Below are positions 1 to 6,433 of a stretch of DNA of 35,052 nucleotides, piece by piece; within the stretch, counting starts at the first letter, position 1; the number at the start of each line of letters is the position of its first letter. The translations under genes and the position numbers were made by a program. Under the pieces are notes generated by a model that did no database searches, was not told where the DNA came from, and saw nothing but the letters and a program-made list of their open reading frames with translations. The DNA is from JABMRP01 sp964444795 (lineage in GTDB: Bacteria > Planctomycetota > Planctomycetia > Pirellulales > Thermoguttaceae): assembly GCA_964444795.1 (NCBI GenBank), contig CAYUIQ010000073.1, forward strand, positions 1 to 35,052, in the 5' to 3' direction.

Positions 1-105
1 GCCGTCGAGGCCCCGCGTTTCCCTGGCAGCGACGGCCTCGGAGGGCCATCGTACGGGTTTTCCGGCAAAGCTTAGCACCAACACACCAACCCACAGGATC
101 ATCGA
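1..105. other. Leader upstream of moxR; no gene identified
   Basis: This short stretch precedes the MoxR start. All three forward frames are open for at least 70 bases, so it could contain the tail of a gene lying outside the window, but I recognise no protein motif in any frame. An AGGA seven bases before the ATG at 106 is a plausible ribosome binding site for moxR. No convincing promoter was seen. Confidence 0.3.
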
Positions 106-1110
106 ATGAGTATCGGCGACAACATGGAAAGACGGGCGGCCGAGTTCGCCCAGCGGTACGAAAGCGTGCGCAAGCAGATCGGCCGGGTGATCGTCGGACA
201 CGAGGAGATCGTCCACGGCGTGCTGACGTGCCTATTTGTCGGCGGTCATTGCCTGTTGGAAGGCGTGCCGGGGTTGGGAAAAACGCTGCTGGTGCGTACG
301 CTGGCCAAAACACTCGACCTGCAATTCTCGCGAATCCAATTCACCCCCGACCTAATGCCCGCCGATATTCTGGGTACCAACATGGTGATGGAATCGGCCG
401 AGGGGAAACGCCATTTCGAGTTCCAGAAAGGGCCCATCTTCACGCAGATTTGCCTGGCCGACGAGGTCAATCGGGCGACGCCCAAGACCCAGTCGGCCAT
501 GCTGGAGACCATGCAGGAGGGAACGGTCACCACCGCCGGCGTGCGCCACCGGTTGGCCCCGCCGTTCTTCGTGCTGGCCACGCAGAACCCGATCGAACAG
601 GAGGGAACCTATCCCCTGCCGGAAGCCCAATTGGACCGGTTCTTCTTCAAATTGCACGTCGGATATTCCAGCCGCGAAGAACTGTCGGCGATCGTCGAGC
701 GGACCACCCGCGGCGCGCCGGCCGAACCGGAGCAAGTGATGAGCGGCGAGGAAATCCTCCAGTGGCAATCGCTGGTCCGCGAGGTCATTCTGGCGCCCCA
801 CGTACGCGATTACGCGGTCCGGCTGGTCACGGCGACCCATCCCGGCGGTCCGGCGGCTATGCCGGTCACCGACCAATACGTTCGTTGGGGCGCTAGTCCC
901 CGCGCCGCGCAGGCGCTGGCCTTGGCCGGCAAGGTACGAGCCCTGCTGGACGGTCGCTTCAACGTCGGCTTCGAGGACGTCCGCCGCGTGTATCTTCCCG
1001 CCCTGCGCCATCGGGTGCTGCTCAACTTCGAAGCCCAGGCCGAAAACATCGATCCCGATCAGGTGTTGCTTGAACTGCTGGAGAAGGTGCCGGAGAAGGA
1101 AGATGCCTAG
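106..1110 (+). CDS. MoxR-family AAA+ ATPase
   Basis: A cytoplasmic AAA+ chaperone-like ATPase of the MoxR family (334 aa, normal length). Walker A GVPGLGKT lies at residues 53-60, Walker B ICLADE at 114-119 and the sensor-1 segment ATQNP near 160-165, with the arginine-rich lid domain at the C-terminus. MoxR proteins are thought to assist maturation or metal insertion of partner proteins, classically together with a DUF58/VWA protein encoded just downstream. Here the downstream gene is instead a phosphopantetheinyl transferase whose ATG lies inside the last codons of moxR, so the two are translationally coupled. No DUF58, transglutaminase or Bat gene follows within the window; partners may lie upstream. 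The start is supported by AGGA seven bases before the ATG. The family is certain; the substrate is not known. Confidence 0.95.
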   Translation: MSIGDNMERRAAEFAQRYESVRKQIGRVIVGHEEIVHGVLTCLFVGGHCLLEGVPGLGKTLLVRTLAKTLDLQFSRIQFTPDLMPADILGTNMVMESAEGKRHFEFQKGPIFTQICLADEVNRATPKTQSAMLETMQEGTVTTAGVRHRLAPPFFVLATQNPIEQEGTYPLPEAQLDRFFFKLHVGYSSREELSAIVERTTRGAPAEPEQVMSGEEILQWQSLVREVILAPHVRDYAVRLVTATHPGGPAAMPVTDQYVRWGASPRAAQALALAGKVRALLDGRFNVGFEDVRRVYLPALRHRVLLNFEAQAENIDPDQVLLELLEKVPEKEDA

Positions 1111-1900
1111 CGCCGGCGCGCCGACCTTGGCCGACAACGACGTTCATCTGTGGTACGTTGCCACAGACAAGATCGTTGACGCGCGGTTGCTGGACCGTTA
1201 TCGGGAGATGCTCTCCGCCGAGGAGACCGCGCAACAGCAGCGGTTTGCGTTTCAGCGCGACCGGCATCGGTATCTGGTCACCCGGGCGCTGGTTCGGACG
1301 GTGCTGTCGCGGTATGCCCCGTGCGACCCTCGCGATTGGGTGTTTCAGGTCAACGACTACGGCAAGCCGTCGATTGCGCGGCCGGCGGTTCCTTCCCTGC
1401 ACTTCAATCTATCGCACACCGGCGGCATCGTCGTTTGCGCGGTGGGGCGGCGGGCGGAATTGGGCGTCGACGTGGAATCCGTCGAGCGCCGCACCCGGGC
1501 GCTAAAATTGGCCCGGCATTTCTTCGCACCGGCGGAAGTAGCCGTCCTGGAGCGCACTGGGGACGAGGAACTTCAAGCCACGTTTTTCGATTTCTGGACG
1601 CTCAAAGAAGCCTACATCAAGGCGAGGGGGAAGGGGTTGTCGATCCCCTTGCGCCAATTCGCGTTCGATCTGGCCCCCGATCGGGCGCCGGTCATTTCGA
1701 TGGATCGCCACTGCGAGGACACGCCGGCCGGCTGGCAGTTCATCCAGCTCGATCTGCCCAGCGGATACCGCGTTGCCCTGGCCGTGCGTTTGCCGTCCGC
1801 GGCGGCGTTCTCGCTACGATTGCGGGAAACGGTACCGACGGTGAACGACGGCGAGGAGCGGATCCTCAGCGGGCGGCCCCGCGGCCGTTGGGTCGTGTGA
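1103..1900 (+). CDS. Sfp-type 4'-phosphopantetheinyl transferase
   Basis: Transfers the 4'-phosphopantetheine arm of coenzyme A to a conserved serine of acyl- or peptidyl-carrier proteins. The 265-aa length matches the two-lobed Sfp class rather than the short AcpS class. Visible motifs are FNLSHTGG at 101-108, the Mg-binding GVDVE at 121-125 (D123, E125) and WTLKEAYIKARGKG at 165-178 with the catalytic E169. An earlier in-frame ATG at 1070 exists but lies deep in moxR; the ATG at 1103 is preferred because GGAGAAGG stands directly before it and it overlaps the moxR stop by eight bases. No carrier-protein, PKS or NRPS gene is in the window, so its target is unknown; it may serve the general acyl carrier protein or a distant secondary-metabolite cluster. 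It converges on the signalling operon with an 11-base gap. Confidence 0.92.
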   Translation: MPSAGAPTLADNDVHLWYVATDKIVDARLLDRYREMLSAEETAQQQRFAFQRDRHRYLVTRALVRTVLSRYAPCDPRDWVFQVNDYGKPSIARPAVPSLHFNLSHTGGIVVCAVGRRAELGVDVESVERRTRALKLARHFFAPAEVAVLERTGDEELQATFFDFWTLKEAYIKARGKGLSIPLRQFAFDLAPDRAPVISMDRHCEDTPAGWQFIQLDLPSGYRVALAVRLPSAAAFSLRLRETVPTVNDGEERILSGRPRGRWVV

Positions 1901-1911
1901 GCGGGTGAAGC

Positions 1912-2571
1912 CTATTCGATGGGGATCGCCAGCGTCACCGAAAGAACTCCTTCGCCGGAGACAATCTCGACGCTCCCGTTCAACTCGCCAACGACCGCGG
2001 AGAGCTGTGCAACTTGATCGGACGAGTCATTGTCGATCCGTGCGCCGCCGGTAATCGATAGGGTCGCCGCCGTTCCCTCGACGGCAAGTCTCATCACGAT
2101 CGGTTCGCCCTTGTCCGGCGACCCGAGGAACAGATCGAGAGCGGCAAAGACGATGTATTGCAGGCCAAAGGGACTCGATCGCACGGGGACGGACTCTGGG
2201 GGCAGCTCGCAATCCAAGCGGCAGCCTGCCTGGCCGACGTGTCGCTGCGCCAGTGCGGTGATATTCTCCAACAGCGCGGCCAGATCGAAGGAGGCCGTCC
2301 GCTCATCCGCGGCATGAGCGAACCGGCCAAACCGCTCCATGATTTCCGTTCCCTTTTTCACCTGACGCGACACCTTCTCGCAAAGCGCTCTCCACTTCGC
2401 CGCTTCCGCCGGATTGGCCTCTTCGGCCGCTGCCAGGAGATCGTCCATGAGGCCCGCGTACTGGTCGATGATCGCGAAAACGTTTCGTATGTCGTGGCCC
2501 ACGCCGGCGGCAATCCGGGCGAAGAACGGCAGTTCGTGGTTTCGGGCCGGGTGGTCTTGACGTTCGGTCAT
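1912..2571 (-). CDS. DHp protein with degenerate ATPase domain; candidate histidine phosphotransferase
   Basis: A soluble 219-aa protein with no signal peptide or membrane segment. Near the N-terminus it has a good H-box, AAGVGHDIRNVFAI at residues 21-34, with the phosphorylatable H26, followed by a long helical stretch like the dimerisation domain of histidine kinases. The C-terminal half aligns in outline with a GHKL ATPase domain but lacks its working parts: where the N-box asparagine should be there is LQYIVFAALDLF, and no DxGxG (G1) or GxGLG (G2) motif is present. This architecture is that of Spo0B or ChpT, which relay phosphate between receivers rather than using ATP. It is the last gene of an operon with a receiver-only regulator and a full histidine kinase, 19 bases after the kinase stop, which fits a relay role. 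Alternatively it is a decaying kinase or a kinase inhibitor. The domain reading is firm, the function inferred. Confidence 0.8.
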   Translation of the reverse strand: MTERQDHPARNHELPFFARIAAGVGHDIRNVFAIIDQYAGLMDDLLAAAEEANPAEAAKWRALCEKVSRQVKKGTEIMERFGRFAHAADERTASFDLAALLENITALAQRHVGQAGCRLDCELPPESVPVRSSPFGLQYIVFAALDLFLGSPDKGEPIVMRLAVEGTAATLSITGGARIDNDSSDQVAQLSAVVGELNGSVEIVSGEGVLSVTLAIPIE

Positions 2572-2590
2572 GGGTCGCTGTTTCCCTGTT

Positions 2591-4318
2591 CTAATCCTGC
2601 GCCTGTCTCTTGACGGGAAGGCGTACGGTGAACGTACTTCCTTTGCCGATTTCGCTTTGGACGTTGATGTGGCCGCCCAACTTTACCACCAGACCATAGG
2701 TGATGGAGAGTCCCAATCCGGTTCCGTACTCCAGTTTGGTGGTGAAAAAAGGCTCGAAAATGCGTTTCAGGTTCTTCTCGGGGATCCCGTGTCCGTTATC
2801 CGTGATCATCACGGTAATCGTGTTCTCGTCCTGCAATTCCATGGAGATGTCGACGCGACCGCCGTCGTCCACCGCGTCGAAGGCATTGGTGAGGATATTG
2901 AGAAACACTTGCTGCAACTGTCCCCGGTCGCTCTCGATCGCGGGCAGCGGCTTGGGGATGTCGGTGGTGATGTTGAGATTCCGATAGCCGGCCAGTCGTC
3001 TCTCGAAATTCAGCACCTCCTCGATCAATGCGCGGAGGTCGATGGGCGTGGTCGTCGGCTCCATCGTCTTGGCGAAACCGAGCAGCCCGTGCGTGATGGC
3101 GGCGCATCGGACCACGGAGTTCCGCACCGAGTCGGCGATGGCCAGGAAGCGTTCCCGATCCGGCGGAGCGTCCGTCAGCGTGAGCAAATCCGTCAACAGA
3201 CCGGCGTTTTCCTCGATGATCGACAGCGGGTTGTTGATCTCGTGCGCCACGCCGGCGGCGAGCCTTCCGATGGAAGCCATGCGGTTGGTGTACTCGACGT
3301 TGTGAAGCACTTCGGCCAACTGCTCGTCCGCCCCGTGAATACGGCGGAGTAAATAGGTAGCGAACCAAAGTGTCGACCCGAGGAGGAAAACGACGCTGAC
3401 TCCGAGGATCCAGAACGAGTGATTCCGGGGATAGGTGCGGTCTTGCATGACGTCTTCCAGCGACGTCCGGGCGACGAACACCAGCGGCGAATCGCCGATT
3501 CGGCCGCGCCCGAGAACATTCACGTGGCCGCGCTTGCCGACGATGTCGACAACTTGGTAAGCGTCGAACTCCAGCGGCGCTTCGATCGTCTGGCGTTCCA
3601 AGATATCTTCGCCAAACCGCGGGGATGTCCGCAGCAAGCCGTCGCGGGTGACCAGGAAGATATCGCTCGACGGGCCGAGTTGGAGCCTTAGAGCGGCAAG
3701 AGGCTCGCCGAGCGTCTCGGCATCCACCGTTGCCGCCAGGACAAAGAAACCGGCGTCATCCCGCCGGTTCTTCCTGACGGCGACAACGAAACGGGCGACA
3801 CCGTCTTGCTGTAGGGTGAGTTCCCCGATGCCCGCGCCACGCAGCTTGGCGTCTTGGAACCACTGCTGCCCGGCCGGTTTGTAGATCGCCTCTTCGTCAC
3901 CGCCGGCATGAGATTGCCGGGTGCCGTCGGCATCAATGACGGCAAGACGGGCCAGGCCGTCGAACGACTCGCTCGCTTGGAGCAACACACGATTCAATTC
4001 CTCGGCATCGCGGAGTTGGGTGTACGGTTGCTCGCGGGCGATCTTCGACAAGGCGTCTTCTCGTTGGTGAAGAAGATCTTCCAGGGTCCAGCGCGCATCG
4101 GCGAGGGTCTGGCTCACGGAATGCACGGCCTCGGCCTCGACCATCCGGTCGTATTGGTATGCGTTGACCAGCGTCAGGATAACCACGGGAACCAGGGAGA
4201 CCATGGCGGTGAAGAGCACCGCGTAAATCCAGAGCCGTTGGTAACGAGCGGGAACTTTCTTCCCGGCAACTTCCTTTCCCGTCGAGTTGGAGGCCTTGTC
4301 GGCCGACTCGGAAGTCAT
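2591..4318 (-). CDS. Membrane sensor histidine kinase with extracytoplasmic sensor domain
   Basis: A 575-aa sensor kinase. A first membrane helix lies near residues 29-51, then an extracytoplasmic region of about 245 residues (55-300) resembling a double Cache sensor, and a second helix near 302-324. The kinase core follows: H-box AAGVAHEINNPLSII with H359, an N-box LQQVFLNILTNAFDAV, G1 MITDNGHGIPE, and G2 EYGTGLGLSITYGLV. All catalytic elements are intact, so this is the phosphate source of the operon. The ATG at 4318 is chosen over an upstream in-frame ATG (4375) because it overlaps the regulator stop as ATGA and has AGAAGGAC just before it. The likely ligand of the sensor is a small molecule outside the cytoplasmic membrane; nothing shows which. 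Partner genes are the receiver protein upstream and the DHp protein downstream. Confidence 0.92.
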   Translation of the reverse strand: MTSESADKASNSTGKEVAGKKVPARYQRLWIYAVLFTAMVSLVPVVILTLVNAYQYDRMVEAEAVHSVSQTLADARWTLEDLLHQREDALSKIAREQPYTQLRDAEELNRVLLQASESFDGLARLAVIDADGTRQSHAGGDEEAIYKPAGQQWFQDAKLRGAGIGELTLQQDGVARFVVAVRKNRRDDAGFFVLAATVDAETLGEPLAALRLQLGPSSDIFLVTRDGLLRTSPRFGEDILERQTIEAPLEFDAYQVVDIVGKRGHVNVLGRGRIGDSPLVFVARTSLEDVMQDRTYPRNHSFWILGVSVVFLLGSTLWFATYLLRRIHGADEQLAEVLHNVEYTNRMASIGRLAAGVAHEINNPLSIIEENAGLLTDLLTLTDAPPDRERFLAIADSVRNSVVRCAAITHGLLGFAKTMEPTTTPIDLRALIEEVLNFERRLAGYRNLNITTDIPKPLPAIESDRGQLQQVFLNILTNAFDAVDDGGRVDISMELQDENTITVMITDNGHGIPEKNLKRIFEPFFTTKLEYGTGLGLSITYGLVVKLGGHINVQSEIGKGSTFTVRLPVKRQAQD

Positions 4319-4740
4319 TGCTTGTCCTTCTGTTTCCCGGTGGATGAACCCATCGCCGCTTTCCGCTTTTCCCATCTCTGCTTCGAGGCCATTTTCAATC
4401 GCGGCAAGAGTTCGTGAAGATCGGCCGGTTTTCTCAAGTAGTCGAACGCCCCGAGATCGAGCGCCACCTTCTCGTCCTTCTGGCCTCCATGGCCGGTGAG
4501 GATGATGACTTCCAGATCCGGCCAGGATCTCTTCAAAAGCTTGAGAGTTTCCATGCCGCCGAGCCCGGGCATCTTGCGGTCCAGCACGACGACGTCGGGA
4601 TTCTCCGCCTCGGCGACCGCCAGGGCCTCTTCCCCGTTGTGGGCAATACAGACATCGAGGTCCCGCATTCGCAGACGATCGGCCAGGGTCGTGACGAATT
4701 CCTTCTCGTCGTCCACCAGCAATACCCTGAGTTCTGTCAC
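4315..4740 (-). CDS. Receiver-only response regulator
   Basis: A 141-aa CheY-like receiver with no output domain. Acidic pocket D10-D11 (LLVDDE), phosphoacceptor D54 in VVVLDRKMPGLGG, the switch threonine in VIILTGHGG and the conserved lysine in YLRKPAD are all present. The last 25 residues are a basic, lysine-rich tail. I start it at a GTG (4740), giving the family-typical N-terminus VTELRVLLVDDE, with AAAGGGA about ten bases upstream; an ATG further upstream (4896) would add 52 residues with no domain character and would run into the promoter region. It is the first gene of the operon and overlaps the kinase by four bases. Single-domain receivers act as relay intermediates or bind targets directly, which agrees with a DHp phosphotransferase being encoded in the same operon. 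Confidence 0.9.
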   Translation of the reverse strand: MTELRVLLVDDEKEFVTTLADRLRMRDLDVCIAHNGEEALAVAEAENPDVVVLDRKMPGLGGMETLKLLKRSWPDLEVIILTGHGGQKDEKVALDLGAFDYLRKPADLHELLPRLKMASKQRWEKRKAAMGSSTGKQKDKQ

Positions 4741-4788
4741 CTCGAAATTCCCTTTGCGTTGGGCGCCCGGGGTCCCTTGTTCCGATGC

Positions 4789-4818
4789 AGTATACCCTTG
4801 CCTACCCGTCCGCGGCAA
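4789..4818 (-). promoter_or_regulatory. Candidate sigma70-type promoter of the signalling operon
   Basis: On the minus strand a TTGCCG box (4818-4813) is followed, after 18 bases, by TATACT (4794-4789), five of six matches to the -10 consensus. Transcription would begin near 4782 and leave a leader of about 40 bases before the GTG at 4740. It lies between the UroD-like remnant and the receiver gene, where the operon promoter is expected. This is a consensus match only. Confidence 0.4.
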
Positions 4819-4877
4819 CCGGACAAATGGGCCGTTGCCGGACACGCCGTGCCCCGCCAACGCCGGGCGAGGCGCGC

Positions 4878-5264
4878 TCAATACACGCACTCCCACGCCG
4901 CATCGGCGAAGACCTGGAGATTCTCCGAGGGTGTCTCGAAGAAGTGATCGGACAACGCGCGGATGTAACCGCCGCCCGAACCGACTTTCTCGAACAGCTC
5001 ATGCATCTTGGCCCGGATCTGCTCGGCCGTGCCGTCGGTGGCCACGATCGGTTCCTCCAGCCCCCGGGTGCCGCCACAGGTGTCGTAGCTGATCTTGAAT
5101 CCAAGGTCATGCAGCGCGTCGTGAATCTGGCGGTCATAAGGACGCCCGTTTCCGTAGCATGGGAAAACGGACGGATTCCCGCAACCGGCAAGATGTCCGT
5201 GGCACCCATCGAACAGGGCGCGACAGACGACCGGTTTGTCCCTGGAACCGAGCCACGCGATCCC
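4878..5264 (-). pseudogene. Remnant of a UroD/MtaA-family gene
   Basis: On the minus strand an open frame of 129 codons runs from just after an in-frame TAG (5267-5265) to a TGA at 4880-4878, with no usable start codon at its beginning. Its translation carries clear C-terminal features of the uroporphyrinogen decarboxylase/MtaA superfamily: HLAGCGNPSVFPCYGNG, then LGFKISYDTCGGTRGLEE, then TDGTAEQIRAKMHELFEKVG, and a terminal GGGYIRALSDHFFETPSENL segment ending in AAWECVY. In intact relatives I recall roughly 35 residues between the CGGT motif and the TDGT motif; here they are almost adjacent, so an internal deletion is likely as well as loss of the N-terminal half. The frame is preserved throughout what remains, suggesting fairly recent decay. 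The abutting M28 peptidase reads the opposite way. A fuller relative occurs at 32981-34186. Confidence 0.7.
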
Positions 5265-5339
5265 CTAGCCGATGGGTAGCCCGCCTTGTACAATCATGGG
5301 TGGAAGTTCTGGTTCATCAGGAATTCCCGGGAGGGCGCC

Positions 5340-6263
5340 ATGATCGGTATGCCGGGGAAAAGTCATCGCGGCCCGTTGCCCGAGGCGGACGATGGCCTGG
5401 CCCAACTCGCCGACGCGCTGTGCGGCGACGTCGTGCATCTGGCCGAGGAGATCGGCGAGCGAAACGTACCGCACTATCCGAAGGAGCTGGACCAGACGGC
5501 CGACTGGATCGAGGCCGAGTGGACGGTAGCCGGGTACGAAGTGCGGCGTCAGGAATACGACGTGGAAGACCGCACGTGCTGCAACCTCGAAATCGAACTC
5601 CGCGGTACGACTGAGCCGGAAGAAATTGTCGTCGTCGGAGCCCACTACGATTCGGTGATCGGCACGCCCGGGGCCAACGACAACGGAACCGGCGTGGCCG
5701 CCTTGCTGGCGCTGTCGCGGGCGTTTTCCGGTCAGAAGCCCCAGCACACGCTTCGCTTCGTCGCCTTCGTCAACGAGGAACCGCCCTATTTCCATACCGA
5801 GGCGATGGGCTCGCGGGTCTACGCCCGGCGGTGCAAGGACCGCAAAGAGAACATTACCGCGATGCTCTGCCTGGAGACGATCGGCTACTACGACGACACG
5901 CCCGGCAGTCAGAATTATCCGTTGCCGTTTGGATCGCTGTATCCTTCGCAGGGCAACTTCATCGCGTTTGTGGGCAACCTCGGCTCGCGCTCGCTGGTCC
6001 GTCGGGTGATCGCCACGTTTCGCCAGCACGAACCGTTTCCGTCCGAAGGCGCCGCGCTGCCGGCGATGGTGCCCGGTGTCGGCTTCTCCGACCACTGGTC
6101 GTTTTTCGAGGAAGGCTACCCGGCGGTGATGCTCACCGATACGGCCATGTTCCGCTACCCCCACTATCACGAGCCGACCGACACGGCCGACCGGATCGAC
6201 TTCGATCGCACCGCCCGGGTTGTCCGCGGACTGGAGCGGGTGATCGTCGAGTTGGTGGAGTAG
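5340..6263 (+). CDS. M28-family zinc metallopeptidase
   Basis: A 307-aa aminopeptidase-like enzyme of peptidase family M28 (di-zinc). The metal-binding and catalytic motifs are in order: GAHYDSVIGTPGANDNGTGV (first His and bridging Asp), FVNEEPPYF (catalytic and metal-binding Glu), FSDHWSFFEEG, and the terminal YHEPTDTADRIDF supplying the last His. There is no signal peptide, so it appears cytoplasmic unless exported by another route. The ATG at 5340 is chosen because GGGAGGGCGCC stands immediately before it; an upstream ATG at 5286 would add 18 residues without family likeness. It is a free-standing gene: the next gene begins 170 bases downstream behind a long palindrome. The substrate, probably an oligopeptide or amino-acyl compound, cannot be told from sequence. 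Confidence 0.92.
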   Translation: MIGMPGKSHRGPLPEADDGLAQLADALCGDVVHLAEEIGERNVPHYPKELDQTADWIEAEWTVAGYEVRRQEYDVEDRTCCNLEIELRGTTEPEEIVVVGAHYDSVIGTPGANDNGTGVAALLALSRAFSGQKPQHTLRFVAFVNEEPPYFHTEAMGSRVYARRCKDRKENITAMLCLETIGYYDDTPGSQNYPLPFGSLYPSQGNFIAFVGNLGSRSLVRRVIATFRQHEPFPSEGAALPAMVPGVGFSDHWSFFEEGYPAVMLTDTAMFRYPHYHEPTDTADRIDFDRTARVVRGLERVIVELVE

Positions 6264-6285
6264 CCCGGGCCATTTTCGGGCGATA

Positions 6286-6345
6286 GTAACCCGAAGCGTA
6301 AGCGAGGAAAAGGAGAAGGATTTCCTCGCTGACGCTTCGGGTTAC
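6286..6345. repeat. Planctomycete palindromic repeat (25-bp arms)
   Basis: Two 25-base arms (6286-6310 and 6321-6345) are inverted copies with one mismatch, separated by a 10-base purine-rich loop. Translated it gives the VTRSVSEE / NPKRQRGNP strings that are often mis-annotated as small proteins in planctomycete genomes. It sits between two genes of the same orientation and could act as a transcript stabiliser or attenuator as well as a mobile REP-like unit. No T-tract follows, so it is not a classical terminator. Confidence 0.85.
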
Positions 6346-6433
6346 CATGTGGAAATAGTCCCGCTCTTGTGGCGGACCGGCGATTGGGCCACAATGCTTT
6401 CTGTACATTCGCATTTCCCGGGAGGACGGATCG

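Noticed and set aside
4785..5279. Plus-strand open frame in the gap before the peptidase
   Set aside because: The minus strand of the same region carries clear UroD-family residues, so this frame is its shadow.
5265..6170. 301-codon minus-strand open frame
   Set aside because: Antisense of the M28 peptidase; no recognisable protein motif.
6286..6345. Intrinsic terminator after the M28 peptidase
   Set aside because: The stem is strong but no run of T follows on either strand; a dispersed palindromic repeat fits better.
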